Source of the DNA: Streptomyces sp. CB02261
Lineage (GTDB): Bacteria > Actinomycetota > Actinomycetes > Streptomycetales > Streptomycetaceae
Direction of reading: 5' to 3'
DNA length: 64,000 nt
Assembly: GCF_001905665.1 (NCBI RefSeq)
Contig: NZ_LIVX01000004.1
Coordinates: forward strand, 585,019 to 649,018
In this document: one piece after another, positions 50,087 through 61,253 of the stretch
How positions within the stretch are numbered: the first letter of the stretch is position 1
Layout: every line of letters starts with the position of its first letter
Translations under genes and position numbers: made by a program
The notes under the pieces: generated by a model
What the model saw: only the letters and a program-made list of their open reading frames with translations
Database searches by the model: none
Told to the model about the DNA's origin: nothing

Positions 50087-50851
50087 TCACCCTGTGAGCT
50101 GCGGGAACAGATCGGTGAACGGCGCGGCCGTGGCCGAGATGCCCCGGCCGAACGGCGCGTCGAAGTCCCAGATCAGGAACAGCAGGAAGGCGATGAGCAC
50201 ACTGAAGAGTCCGGCGAGCAGCACCTCCCGGCCGGTCCTGCGGATCTGCAGCGTGAAGATGAGGCCGACCGTCACCAGGGCTCCGATGATCAGGCCGAAC
50301 CACACCACCCCGGGCATGGTCGCCCCCGCGCTCTGCCCCCTGGCCCCCCGGGCGTCGTCGGCCACCGCCACCTGGTCCACCAGGGGCTGGTAGGCCTGGC
50401 CCTCGAAGTCGTTGGCCGGCTGGTAGTCGGTGACGCTCCGCCGGACCCGCTCCAGGAGCTCGGTGCCCTTCTCGCTCAGCGCGCCCTCCTCGGCCATGTA
50501 GGTCCACTCCTCGTCGACCACGTAGCGGACGTACGTGTCGACGTCGGCCCGGATGCGGGCCCGGACGTCCTCCGGGTACACCTGGGCGCGGGCCGAGATC
50601 TCGTGCAGCGCCTGTGCCTCCTGGCGCACCGTCTCCTGGGCGGCCCCGCGGGCCTCCCAGACGCCGGCGATGGCCAGACCGAGCACGATCGCGTAGATCA
50701 CGCCGATCATCATCGTCATGTACTCGATGACGTCCGGGGTCTCGCTGGGATCGTCGTCCTCGGGGATCCGACGGTGGTTGATGACGACGATCGTGAGCAC
50801 GACGGCGCACGCGGCGGCCATCGCAAGGGTGAGAACAAGCCATTCAGACAT
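50087..50851 (-). CDS. DUF4239 (bestrophin-like) membrane protein
   Basis: 254 residues. N-terminal helix 3-24, a second helix 46-66 (MMIGVIYAIVLGLAIAGVWEARGAAQETVRQEAQAL), a long helical cytoplasmic or periplasmic domain, and two C-terminal helices (about 178-240). The Y-A-I-V-L-G-L-A motif followed by a Q/E-rich helix is the DUF4239 signature. Possibly channel-like; function unknown. It lies 18 bp downstream of the proline-rich protein gene. Confidence 0.88.
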   Translation of the reverse strand: MSEWLVLTLAMAAACAVVLTIVVINHRRIPEDDDPSETPDVIEYMTMMIGVIYAIVLGLAIAGVWEARGAAQETVRQEAQALHEISARAQVYPEDVRARIRADVDTYVRYVVDEEWTYMAEEGALSEKGTELLERVRRSVTDYQPANDFEGQAYQPLVDQVAVADDARGARGQSAGATMPGVVWFGLIIGALVTVGLIFTLQIRRTGREVLLAGLFSVLIAFLLFLIWDFDAPFGRGISATAAPFTDLFPQLTG

Positions 50852-50869
50852 GGATTCCTCCGGCGGGGA

Positions 50870-51481
50870 TCAGCGGGAGCGGGGGCGCAGGATGGCGGTC
50901 GCGAGGACCGCGGGGGCGATGATCACCAGCGTCATGGTGACGACGGACGTGCTGCCCTTCGGCTGGGGCCGTGACGTGCGGCGGTAGTGGGGGAGTGCGA
51001 CGGGCCCGGCCGCCGGCGGCCGTGGCCGCACGGTGGGCGGGGGCGCCGGCGCGGGGGGCGGCGGGGCGGACGCCGGAGCACGCTCGGGCTGCTCCGTGGC
51101 GGGCGGGGTGGGTGGGGTGGGGGACGCAGGCCGGGGCAGCGGTGCCGTGGTGGTGGCGGCCGGGGGAGGAGCCGGCGTCGTCGTCCGTACGGGAGGCGGG
51201 GGTGGCGCCGTGACCGGCGGGGGTGGAGGCTCGGGCGTCGGCCGGGGCGCGGGCGTGGTGGGCCGCGGCGAGGGCGGCGGTGGCGGGGTGGGCTTGGGTG
51301 AACAGGCGCCCGGCCCGACGACCGCCACCGAGGTGTTCGACCCCTCGGGGCCGGTGGTGGCGTAGGCGCAGGAGTCGGCGGCGGCGGGCACGGGTGCGGC
51401 GAGGAGCCACACGAGTGCCAGGGCCGCCAGCGGCCGCGCGAGGAGTGATCCGTACAGAGACACGCCGTCGAGCTTGATCAC
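50870..51481 (-). CDS. Proline-rich exported surface protein
   Basis: 203 residues if started at GTG 51481; the start is uncertain as no good ribosome-binding site is visible. Signal-like helix ARPLAALALVWLLAAPVPAAA, a short cysteine-containing head DSCAYATTGPEGSNTSVAVVGPGACS (two cysteines), then about 100 residues of proline/alanine/threonine repeats, and a C-terminal helix VVTMTLVIIAPAVLATAILRPRSR. Fits a wall-spanning stalk protein held in the membrane. It has the same signal/anchor logic as the two proteins at 48765 and 49365 but no sequence likeness. Confidence 0.75.
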   Translation of the reverse strand: MIKLDGVSLYGSLLARPLAALALVWLLAAPVPAAADSCAYATTGPEGSNTSVAVVGPGACSPKPTPPPPPSPRPTTPAPRPTPEPPPPPVTAPPPPPVRTTTPAPPPAATTTAPLPRPASPTPPTPPATEQPERAPASAPPPPAPAPPPTVRPRPPAAGPVALPHYRRTSRPQPKGSTSVVTMTLVIIAPAVLATAILRPRSR

Positions 51482-52003
51482 TGACACGGCGTGTCGGGGC
51501 GGAATCCGGCGGGATTCGCCGGATGGTGGGCATCTCCCGAGGCGCCGGTTTGACGTTTCGCCACCCGGGGGGCGGATACGGCGCGATGCTCGGCTTTCCG
51601 CGCGCGCCGTGATTCCGGAAGACGGCCGAGCCCACGTGTTCCGGCCTCCGGAGCGATATCTGTCCGGTTGTCGCCCTGTCGCGAGGGATGATGGACGAGG
51701 CATCCTGCACCGTCGGTCGGCCGCGAGGACGACAACGACCGAGGTACGGACGGGACCTGAGGGCCCACCGGAGGGAGCCACCACCGCCCGAAGAGCGGAC
51801 GCACACTCAGATGCACGTGAACATGCACGGTCTGAAGGCGCGAACTCTTCGTTTCGGGAGCACGTGCCAATGGCGTGTGACCAAGAACGGACCGCGAATT
51901 TCCGTTTCTACTCGCTCTCCCGGCGGGCGATCAGTAGCCTCACCTCGAACACCGGCCGCGAACACATGGCCGCATCCCCCATGGCGACTTGTTGGAGACA
52001 TTG
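51482..52003. other. 522-bp divergent intergenic region
   Basis: Lower GC than the surroundings between about 51800 and 52000. No frame with coding bias. It holds the promoters of the proline-rich protein and of the methyltransferase; I cannot assign -35/-10 elements with confidence. Confidence 0.55.
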
Positions 52004-52816
52004 ATGGAGCGTCCCGCCTGGGCTCCGCCGGGTATCGACATTTCGGTGCCGAGCGTGTCCCGTATGTACGACTTCTATCTGGGCGGCTCGCACAATTTCG
52101 AAGTGGACCGGGAAGCGGCGCGCAAGGCCATGGAGTTCATGCCGGGCCTGCCCAAGATCATGCAGGCGAACCGTGCCTTCATGCGGCGCGCCGTCCGCCA
52201 CGCCGTTGACAACGACGTCACCCAGTTCCTCGACATCGGATCCGGCATACCCACCTTCGGAAACGTCCACGAGGTCGCCAGGGCCGCCGACCCCGCCGCG
52301 CGCGTGGTCTACGTCGACCACGACCCGGTCGCCGTGGCCCACAGCCGCGCCGTCCTGGGGGACGACGAGGGCGCCGCGGTCGTCGCCGCCGACCTCCGCA
52401 AGCCGGCCGACATCCTGCACAGCCCCGAGGTGACCCGGCTCCTCGACCTGGACCGGCCGGTGGCGCTGCTCCTCGTCGCCGTCCTCCACTTCCTGGAGGA
52501 CGAGGACAAGCCGCACGAGGCCGTCACCGAACTGCTCGGCGCCCTCGCGCCCGGCAGCCTCCTCGTCCTCACCCACGCCTCGTACGAGGGCATCCCGCTC
52601 TCCGAGGAGCAGGCCGGCGGCACCGTCGGGGTCTACCGGAACATCCGCAGCCCCCTGGTGATGCGCTCGCGCGACGAGGTCAGCCGCTTCTTCGAGGGCA
52701 CCGAGCTGCTCGATCCCGGCCTCGTCCCGATGCCCCACTGGCGACCGGAGAGTCCGGTCGAGGAGGAGGATCCGTACGCCTTCTCCGGGTTCGCAGGGGT
52801 GGGGCGCACGGCGTGA
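52004..52816 (+). CDS. DUF574 SAM-dependent methyltransferase family protein
   Basis: 270 residues from ATG 52004 (GGAG six bases upstream). Family signature: PPGIDISVPSVSRMYDFYLGGSHNFEVDREAA at the start, SAM-binding LDIGSGIPTFGNVHEVA, VVYVDHDPVAVAHSRAVL and a LLLVAVLHFLEDE block. This methyltransferase family is greatly expanded in Streptomyces; members are linked to development but substrates are unknown. Its stop overlaps the start of the GGDEF-EAL gene (GTGA), so the two are translationally coupled. Confidence 0.93.
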   Translation: MERPAWAPPGIDISVPSVSRMYDFYLGGSHNFEVDREAARKAMEFMPGLPKIMQANRAFMRRAVRHAVDNDVTQFLDIGSGIPTFGNVHEVARAADPAARVVYVDHDPVAVAHSRAVLGDDEGAAVVAADLRKPADILHSPEVTRLLDLDRPVALLLVAVLHFLEDEDKPHEAVTELLGALAPGSLLVLTHASYEGIPLSEEQAGGTVGVYRNIRSPLVMRSRDEVSRFFEGTELLDPGLVPMPHWRPESPVEEEDPYAFSGFAGVGRTA

Positions 52817-54975
52817 AGGTCCCGTCGCAGCCGTCAGGCGCAGCCGAAGCCGACGGCCCGGAGGACAGACTCAGGCGGTTCGTCACCATCTGGAGCCGCG
52901 CGATCTTCCCGGTGACCGCCACCTCCCTGACCCGCGCCGAGTTCGAGGTGCATCTGCTGCCGCTGGCCCGCACCCTGTGCGACGCGCTGCACGCCCGGCC
53001 CTTCGACACGGCCCCGGCCCATCGAGCCGGCGCCGCCCTCGTCGCCGCCCACTGCACCGACCCGGACGCGCTCGGCCGCAGCCTCGGCGTGGTCGACTCG
53101 TACCTGGTGCTCTACTGCGGTGAGGAGGGAGACCTCCCGGCGGAGGAGCTCCGGGCCCGCTGCTCCCGCCTCCAGCACGCCATGGCCACCGGCTACGCGG
53201 CGGCCCTGCGCGAGCGGACCCGCTCCGAGCAGGAGGCCATCGCCCGCTCCGCGCTCGCCGCCCGCAGCGCCGCCGAGATCGCCCTGCACGCCACCGAGAG
53301 CCGCTTCCGCGCGGTCTTCGACGGGGCGGCCATAGGGATCGGCATCGCCGACCTCGACGGCAACGTCCTGGAGGTCAACGAGACCCTCACCCGCATGTTC
53401 GGCGGGATGGAGGGCCAGGTGCGCAGCCGGAACGTCAGCGAGTGGGTCCACCCCGAGGACGGCCCGCACGTCTGGAAGCTGTACGACGAGCTGGTCCGCG
53501 GCGACCGGGAGCACTACCGCGTCGAGAAGCCGTACTACCGAGGTGACGGAACGGTTCTGTGGACCAATCTCACCGTCTCCCTCCTCCGTGACGCCGAGGG
53601 CAACCCCCAGTACCAGCTGGCCCTCATGGAGGACACCACCGAGCGGCGCCTGCTCCATCTGCGCCTGCGGTACGAGGCCACCCACGACGCGCTCACGGGG
53701 CTGCCCAACCGGACCCTGTTCTTCGAACGCCTGGAGAAGGCGCTCGCGCCCGGCGAGAACGCCCGCTTCGGCCTCTGCTACCTGGACCTCGACGGCTTCA
53801 AGGTCATCAACGACAGCCTCGGCCACTCCACCGGCGACCGGCTCCTCGTCGAGGTCGCCGACCGGCTCCAGAGCTGCGTCACCGGCTCCGGCGAGATGGT
53901 GGCGCGGCTCGGCGGGGACGAGTTCGTCGCCCTCACCACCGGCGCCGTCGGCGAACAGGACGTCACCGAACTGGCCGACCGCATCCTCACCGCCCTCTCC
54001 ACCCCCCTCCGCATCGACGGCCGCGAACTGACCGTCCGGGGCAGCCTCGGCGTCGTCGAGGGCCCGGCCGGCGAGCGCACCCCCGCCGAGGTGCTGCGGA
54101 GCGCCGACATCACCATGTACCGGGCCAAGTCGGCGGGCGGCAACCGCTTCGAGCTGGCCGACCCGGAGGCCGACGCCCGTGCCATCACCCGGCACGGCCT
54201 CACCACGGCCCTGCCGACCGCCCTGGAGCGCGGCGAGTTCTTCATCGAGTACCAGCCGCTCGTCCACCTCGGCGACGGCAGCGTCCACGGCGCCGAAGCG
54301 CTCGTCCGATGGTGCCACCCGCAGCACGGGGTGCTCGGCCCCGACCGCTTCATCCCGCTCGCCGAGGACACCGGCCTCATCGTGCCGCTCGGCCGCTGGG
54401 TGCTTCAGGAGGCCGTCCGGCAGGCCCGCTTCTGGCAGACCCGGCACGCCGACGGCGGCCCGCTGCGGATCAACGTCAACCTCTCTCCGACCCAGCTGCA
54501 CCACCCGCGCCTGGTCGCCGACACCGTCGACGTCCTGGAACGGTCGGGGCTCGACCCGGGCGCGCTCTGCCTGGAGGTGACCGAGTCGGCGCTCATCGGC
54601 GCCGACGAGGACCTGCTCAAACCGCTGCGGCAGCTCGCCGAGATGGGCGTGGACATCGCGCTCGACGACTTCGGCACCGGCTACTCGAACCTGGCCAACC
54701 TGCGCCGGCTGCCCGTGAGCGTGCTCAAGCTCGACCGCTCCTTCACCCGGGGCATGCAGCAGCACCCGGTGGACCCGGTCGACATCAAGATCGTCGAGGG
54801 GATCGTCTCCCTGGCGCACAGCCTGGAACTCGCCGTCACCGTCGAGGGCGTGGAGACCGGGGCCCAGGCCCGCCAGCTCCGCGACCTCGGCTGCGACACG
54901 GCCCAGGGCTGGTACTACGCCCGCCCCGGCGCCCCCGACCGCATCCACTCGCTGCTCCTGGCGGACGCGGTCTGA
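52813..54975 (+). CDS. rmdA: PAS-GGDEF-EAL c-di-GMP turnover protein, RmdA-like
   Basis: 720 residues from GTG 52813. N-terminal helical region 1-145, PAS/PAC about 160-285 (FRAVFDGAAIGIGIADLDGNVLEVNE...LMEDTTERR), GGDEF about 290-455 with an intact GGDEF (residues 367-371), and EAL about 470-715 with EAL at 495-497 and the NLSPTQL, EVTESAL, DDFGTGYSN and KLDRSF metal/substrate motifs. Both catalytic halves appear intact. No membrane helix is evident, so cytosolic. The downstream order (hypothetical, LysR, Sdh operon) matches the S. coelicolor locus of RmdA (SCO0928) as I recall it, which is a phosphodiesterase acting in development. A strong terminator follows. Confidence 0.9.
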   Translation: MKVPSQPSGAAEADGPEDRLRRFVTIWSRAIFPVTATSLTRAEFEVHLLPLARTLCDALHARPFDTAPAHRAGAALVAAHCTDPDALGRSLGVVDSYLVLYCGEEGDLPAEELRARCSRLQHAMATGYAAALRERTRSEQEAIARSALAARSAAEIALHATESRFRAVFDGAAIGIGIADLDGNVLEVNETLTRMFGGMEGQVRSRNVSEWVHPEDGPHVWKLYDELVRGDREHYRVEKPYYRGDGTVLWTNLTVSLLRDAEGNPQYQLALMEDTTERRLLHLRLRYEATHDALTGLPNRTLFFERLEKALAPGENARFGLCYLDLDGFKVINDSLGHSTGDRLLVEVADRLQSCVTGSGEMVARLGGDEFVALTTGAVGEQDVTELADRILTALSTPLRIDGRELTVRGSLGVVEGPAGERTPAEVLRSADITMYRAKSAGGNRFELADPEADARAITRHGLTTALPTALERGEFFIEYQPLVHLGDGSVHGAEALVRWCHPQHGVLGPDRFIPLAEDTGLIVPLGRWVLQEAVRQARFWQTRHADGGPLRINVNLSPTQLHHPRLVADTVDVLERSGLDPGALCLEVTESALIGADEDLLKPLRQLAEMGVDIALDDFGTGYSNLANLRRLPVSVLKLDRSFTRGMQQHPVDPVDIKIVEGIVSLAHSLELAVTVEGVETGAQARQLRDLGCDTAQGWYYARPGAPDRIHSLLLADAV

Positions 54976-55000
54976 GCCCGCACCCCGGGCCCGTACGACA

Positions 55001-55030
55001 CCGGCCTCCCCGCCGAAGCGGGGAGGCCGG
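55001..55030. terminator. Bidirectional terminator with CGAA loop
   Basis: CCGGCCTCCCCGC and GCGGGGAGGCCGG form a perfect 13-bp stem closed by CGAA (TTCG on the other strand), between the rmdA-like gene and a convergent gene. Confidence 0.88.
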
Positions 55031-55135
55031 GACGAAGCGGACGGGGCGAGGGAAGCGGAGAGGCTACAGACCGTAAAAGGGTTTCGATGTAGAAGGAAGC
55101 CCCTCCATGGCCTCACCCCGCGACGACCGTAACGC

Positions 55136-55939
55136 TCAGGCGGGGATCAGGTCGCGCGGTTTCTCGGGGGTGACCGCGCGGGAGCCGGGAGCCAGGCCGA
55201 CCGGGCGCTCCAGAGCGATGTACGTGACCGGGCCCTCCGGCACCGTACGCCCGTCCCACAGGGTGGTCCGCCCCCCCGACTCCTCCATCAGCGCCACCAG
55301 ATGACCGACCGTCAGCGGAGACCGGCCGAGCAGACCGCGCAGCAGGACCGCGATCGACACCCGGTGCTCCTCCACCCGGTTCGCCGCCGGCTGCCCCCGC
55401 AGGTACACGTGCAGCCAGTGCGCGTACCAGCGGCCTTCCTCGTCCCGCCGGAAGGCGAGCGGCAGCGCGACCCGGCCGGCCCCGCGCAGGTCCGACTTCA
55501 TCCGCACCGTCCGCGGCTCGAAGGGCCGGCCCCGCTGCTCCGGCTCGCGCAGCATGAAGCCGAAGAAGCACTCGGCGGCCTCGTCGAAACCCTCCCCCGC
55601 GAACGCGTGCACCTGCGGGACGACGAAGCATCCCCGCACCGCCCCGAGCCGCATGTCGATGAACTCCGACGCCCCGTCCGGCGCTTCGGTGATGTCACCG
55701 GAGTGGGTGCCCTCGACGTCGCTCAGAGCCGTGTACGACAGCCAGGTGACGGGTGCGTGATCCGCGTCCATGACGAGCGCCGGCAGAGGCTCCAGGAGCT
55801 CGCCCGAGAGCTTGAACCCCGCCGTCATCAGGGCCGCGTCGAACCGGCGCGCGGCGGCGGCCCCGTCCCCCGCCGGGCCGGTCGGGGCGGGGAGACGGCG
55901 GGTGTGGCGGAGGACCAGGTGTTCGAGAGCGTGGGCCAT
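55136..55939 (-). CDS. Hypothetical protein
   Basis: 267 residues from ATG 55939. I do not recognise a named family. Soluble, no signal, no membrane span. Identifiable stretches are RFDAALMTAGFKLSGELLEPLPALV, PVTWLSYTALSDVEGTHSGDITEAPDG, AECFFGFMLREPEQRG and LPLAFRRDEEGRWYAHWLHVYLRGQPAANRVEEHRVS. Normal third-position GC bias across its length supports a real gene. It is convergent with the rmdA-like gene and lies downstream of the LysR gene on the same strand. Confidence 0.8.
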   Translation of the reverse strand: MAHALEHLVLRHTRRLPAPTGPAGDGAAAARRFDAALMTAGFKLSGELLEPLPALVMDADHAPVTWLSYTALSDVEGTHSGDITEAPDGASEFIDMRLGAVRGCFVVPQVHAFAGEGFDEAAECFFGFMLREPEQRGRPFEPRTVRMKSDLRGAGRVALPLAFRRDEEGRWYAHWLHVYLRGQPAANRVEEHRVSIAVLLRGLLGRSPLTVGHLVALMEESGGRTTLWDGRTVPEGPVTYIALERPVGLAPGSRAVTPEKPRDLIPA

Positions 55940-56025
55940 GCGGGCATGCTCGCAGCCGCCCCGCGCCTGCCGCCCGCGGATGTCCACCCGGCCGGATCGG
56001 TCCGGTCTGGTCGGTGGGGTGCGCT

Positions 56026-56138
56026 GGTCGGAGCGTGGCCCGGTCTGGTCGGTCGGGTTTCCCGGTCGTAGCGCGGCCCGGCCGGGTCGGCCGGAGTTCC
56101 CCCGTCGGAGCGGTCCGGCCCGGTCAGGCGGGTTCCCC
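56026..56138. repeat. Degenerate tandem repeat, about 38-bp unit
   Basis: Three imperfect copies starting at 56026, 56064 and 56103, each beginning GTCGKAGCG and ending GGGTTTCCC or GGAGTTCCCC. The last runs into the 3' end of the LysR gene. Confidence 0.55.
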
Positions 56139-57026
56139 GGCCCGGCCGCGGCGCGAGGCGAGCAGCATCCGCTGGAGTTCCCGTGCCGCCCTCGGGGGAG
56201 CCACGTCGCTGCGGTGGGCCAGGGCGATCGTCCGCCGCAGGCCGGGCCGGGCGAGGGCGGTCACCCGCAGGTCCCGGCCCGCGCGCGCCGCCACCATCGC
56301 CGGGACGACCGCGAGCCCGAGCCCGGCCCGTACGAAACCGAGGACCGCGTCCAGCTCGCCGCCCTCGACCGTGAACGTCGGCTCGAACCCCTCCGCCCGG
56401 CAGGCGCCCACGGTCAGCTCCCGCAGGTCGTAGCCGTGCCGGAACATCACGAGCGGCTGGTCCCTGAGGTCCGCGATGCGCACCGGACGGCGCGGCGCCG
56501 GCGCCGACGCGGACGAGACCACCACCAGGTCCTCCCGCAGCAGCTCGACCGTGGTCAGCGCCGGCGACGGGGTCGGCAGCGGCAGCACCACGAGCGCCAG
56601 GTCGAGAGCCCCGCGCGCCAGCTCCCGTACGAGATCGTGCGAGCCGCTCTCCTCGATCAGGAGCTCGATCCCCGGGTGCAGATCGTGGAAGGCCCGCAGG
56701 ACGTCCGGCAGCAGTCCGGTGCACAGGCTCGGGGTCGCGCCGAGCCGCACCCGGCCCCGCTTGAGCTGGGCCAGCTCCTGCACCTCGATCCGCGCCGTCT
56801 CGGTGTCGGCGAGGATGCGACGGGCGAGCGGCAGCAGCGCCTCGCCCGCGTCGGTGAGCGTGATGTTCCCCCGGGCGCGGCTGAAGAGCTCGGCGCCCAG
56901 CTCCTGCTCCAGGGCCTTGATCTGCTGCGAGAGCGAGGGCTGGGAGACGTGGACCCGCTCCGCGGCCCGGGTGAAGTGCCGGGTCTCGGCCACGGCGACG
57001 AAGTAGAGGAGCTGCTGGAACTGCAT
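56124..57026 (-). CDS. LysR-family transcriptional regulator
   Basis: 300 residues from ATG 57026. Winged helix-turn-helix at the N-terminus: MQFQQLLYFVAVAETRHFTRAAERVHVSQPSLSQQIKALEQELGAELFSR. Substrate-binding domain from about residue 90 (GRVRLGATPSLCTGLLPDVLRAFHDLHPGIELLIEES). It is divergent from the succinate dehydrogenase operon, and a T-N11-A palindrome sits in the 96-bp gap, so it most likely controls that operon and itself. Inducer unknown; a C4-dicarboxylate would be the obvious guess. Confidence 0.93.
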   Translation of the reverse strand: MQFQQLLYFVAVAETRHFTRAAERVHVSQPSLSQQIKALEQELGAELFSRARGNITLTDAGEALLPLARRILADTETARIEVQELAQLKRGRVRLGATPSLCTGLLPDVLRAFHDLHPGIELLIEESGSHDLVRELARGALDLALVVLPLPTPSPALTTVELLREDLVVVSSASAPAPRRPVRIADLRDQPLVMFRHGYDLRELTVGACRAEGFEPTFTVEGGELDAVLGFVRAGLGLAVVPAMVAARAGRDLRVTALARPGLRRTIALAHRSDVAPPRAARELQRMLLASRRGRAGEPA

Positions 57027-57048
57027 GAGCCCAGCGTAGGCGATGTGC

Positions 57049-57063
57049 ATAGGTGGTACCTAT
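57049..57063. promoter_or_regulatory. LysR-type binding site
   Basis: ATAGGTGGTACCTAT, six-base arms around GGT, contains a T-N11-A core (T57050, A57062). It lies 23-37 bp upstream of the LysR start and 60-74 bp upstream of the sdh operon start. Confidence 0.7.
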
Positions 57064-57084
57064 CGAGATCAGCCGGACCATGTC

Positions 57085-57115
57085 TTGGACCTCTCGGGTC
57101 CTTGGGCCCTAGCGT
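57085..57115 (+). promoter_or_regulatory. Candidate promoter of the sdh operon, leaderless
   Basis: TTGGAC (57085-57090) and TAGCGT (57110-57115) with 19-bp spacing; the -10 ends seven bases before ATG 57123 and no Shine-Dalgarno is present. Confidence 0.45.
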
Positions 57116-57122
57116 CGTAGGC

Positions 57123-57848
57123 ATGGCTCTGGCACCCACGAGGGACAAGGCGACGGGCCGCCCGCCGTCCCCCACACCGTCACGCGGATTCCTGTCATCG
57201 ACCCTCGGCAAGAAGACGGTCATGGCCGTCAGCGGGCTGCTCATGCTCGGCTACCTCGTCGCGCACGTCGCCGGCAACCTCAAGGTCTTCTTCGGCCCCG
57301 AGGAGTTCAACGCCTACGGCCACTGGCTGCGGGTCATGGGCGCTCCGGTGCTGCACCACGGGTGGGCCCTCTGGCTCGTCCGGATCGTGCTCCTCGCCGC
57401 CGTCGTGGCCCATGCCGTCTGCGCGTACCAGCTCAGCCGCCGCGACCTGAGGGCCCGCCCCACCGCGTACGTCCACCGCCGCCGGCGCGCCTCCTACGCC
57501 ACCCGCACCATGCGCTGGGGCGGCGTCATCCTCGCCCTCTTCATCGTCTGGCACGTCCTCGACCTGACCACCGGCACCGTCCACCCCGGCGGCTTCGAGG
57601 AGGGCAGGCCCTACCAGAACGTCGTCGACACCTTCTCCACCTGGTACGGCAACGTCATCTACATCGTCGCCATGCTCGCCGTCGGCCTCCACGTCCGCCA
57701 CGGGTTCTGGAGCGCCGCCCAGACCCTCGGCGTGGGCAGCGCCCGCCGCGAGCGGCTCCTCCGCGGCCTCGCGAACGGCCTCGCGCTCGTCCTGACCGTG
57801 GGCTTCATCTCCGTACCCGTAGCCGTCATGACCGGAGTGGTGGGCTGA
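57123..57848 (+). CDS. Succinate dehydrogenase/fumarate reductase cytochrome b subunit
   Basis: 241 residues. Five hydrophobic helices (about 35-52, 77-100, 135-155, 180-200, 215-235) with haem-ligand histidines in GYLVAHVAGNLK, LHHGWALW, IVWHVLDL and VGLHVRHGFW. This is the single-subunit, di-haem type B membrane anchor seen in Bacillus and actinobacteria. It exchanges electrons between menaquinone and the Fe-S subunit. One base separates its stop from the flavoprotein start, so the three subunit genes form an operon. Confidence 0.93.
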   Translation: MALAPTRDKATGRPPSPTPSRGFLSSTLGKKTVMAVSGLLMLGYLVAHVAGNLKVFFGPEEFNAYGHWLRVMGAPVLHHGWALWLVRIVLLAAVVAHAVCAYQLSRRDLRARPTAYVHRRRRASYATRTMRWGGVILALFIVWHVLDLTTGTVHPGGFEEGRPYQNVVDTFSTWYGNVIYIVAMLAVGLHVRHGFWSAAQTLGVGSARRERLLRGLANGLALVLTVGFISVPVAVMTGVVG

Positions 57849-57849
57849 C

Positions 57850-59792
<1,943 letters not shown>

Positions 59793-59796
<4 letters not shown>

Positions 59797-60542
59797 AGCT
59801 CACCCTGCGCGTCTGGCGCCAGCGCGACGCCGACGCCCCCGGCGCCATGTCCACCTACGAGGTGGACGGCATCTCCGCCGACATGTCGTTCCTGGAGATG
59901 CTCGACACCCTCAACGAGGACCTCATCCTGCGCGGTGAGGACCCGGTGGCCTTCGACCACGACTGCCGCGAGGGCATCTGCGGCGCGTGCAGCCTCGTCA
60001 TCAACGGCGACGCGCACGGGCCGGAGCGCACGACCACCTGCCAGCTCCACATGCGCTCCTTCCGCGACGGCGACACCATCGACGTCGAGCCCTGGCGCGC
60101 CTCCGCCTTCCCCGTCGTCAAGGACCTGGTCGTCGACCGGTCCGCCTTCGACCGCGTCATCCAGGCCGGCGGCTACATCACGGCACCCACCGGCGCGGCC
60201 CCCGAGGCCCACGCCACCCCCGTCCCCAAGGCGGACGCGGACTCCGCCTTCGAGCACGCGGAATGCATCGGCTGCGGGGCGTGCGTCGCGGCCTGCCCCA
60301 ACGGCTCGGCGATGCTCTTCACCTCGGCCAAGATCAACCATCTCAACGTGCTGCCCCAGGGCTCCCCCGAACGCGAGTCCCGCGTCCTCGACATGGTCGG
60401 TCAGATGGACGCCGAGGGCTTCGGCGGCTGCACCCTGACGGGGGAGTGCGCGACGGCCTGCCCGAAGGGGATCCCGCTGCCGTCGATCACGGCGATGAAC
60501 CGGGAGTGGCTGCGGGCGCGGCGCAAGGCCGGTCGCGGCTGA
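59793..60542 (+). CDS. sdhB: Succinate dehydrogenase/fumarate reductase iron-sulfur subunit
   Basis: 249 residues from ATG 59793. A plant-type 2Fe-2S cluster is given by DCREGICGACSLVING and the later TTCQLHM. The 4Fe-4S and 3Fe-4S sites are in CIGCGACVAACPNGS and CTLTGECATACPKGIPL. It passes electrons between FAD and haem b. Terminal gene of the three-gene operon. Confidence 0.95.
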
Positions 60543-60834
60543 GACCGGATCCGGACAGTCTGAAGGCGTGGGCCCCGCCACACCCCGCACCCCGGGACGA
60601 AAGATCCTTCACGGAAAGATCACTTTCTCCGTAAGATCTTCGCTCCGGGGTGCTCCTGTCCTGTGCGACAGCAAGATCAACTCCGTTCAACTCTGTACAT
60701 TTCATGGCATGTTGTCCACTTCGCGGCCAACCACTTCCCGGAGATTTCCGCCGCGCCGACACTCCCGGGTACTGATGGAAACGGCCGGGGGCATATGACC
60801 AAACCCCCGGTCGTACCGACCATCTGGGGGTTTC

Positions 60835-61230
60835 ATGTCCAGCATCACCCGCCGCCGGGCCCTCGGCGTCGCGGCAGGCGCCGCGGGCGCCGCCGCCGGC
60901 CTCGCCCTGACCCACTCCGCCGTCGCCGCCGTGCCCCGGGCCGCCACCGCTCCCGCGGCAGGCCCGGCCCCGGCCGCCTTCGACGAGGTCTACCAGGGCC
61001 GCCGCATCAGGGGAGGGGCCTCGCACGGGGGCGGTCATCACGGGGGACACCACGGAGGGGGCTACTCCGTCACGATCGACGGTGAGGAACTGCACGTCAT
61101 GCGGAACGCCGACGGCACCTGGATCAGCGTGATCAACCACTACGAGCCGGTCGCCACGCCGAAGGCACTGGCCCGCGCGGCCGTCCGAGAACTCCAGGGC
61201 GCCCCGCTCGTACCCCTCACCCTCACCTGA
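60835..61230 (+). CDS. melC1: Tyrosinase co-factor / chaperone MelC1
   Basis: 131 residues from ATG 60835 (GGGGG four bases upstream). Twin-arginine signal SITRRRALGVAAGAAGAA, a histidine-rich segment HGGGHHGGHHGGG (about residues 65-78) likely to carry copper, then YSVTIDGEELHVMRNADGTWISVINHYEPVATP, the conserved MelC1 block that fits into the tyrosinase active site. MelC1 delivers copper to MelC2 and exports it through the Tat pathway. 23 bp before melC2. Confidence 0.95.
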   Translation: MSSITRRRALGVAAGAAGAAAGLALTHSAVAAVPRAATAPAAGPAPAAFDEVYQGRRIRGGASHGGGHHGGHHGGGYSVTIDGEELHVMRNADGTWISVINHYEPVATPKALARAAVRELQGAPLVPLTLT

Positions 61231-61253
61231 CCGATCCAGGAGCGGCACCCGTC

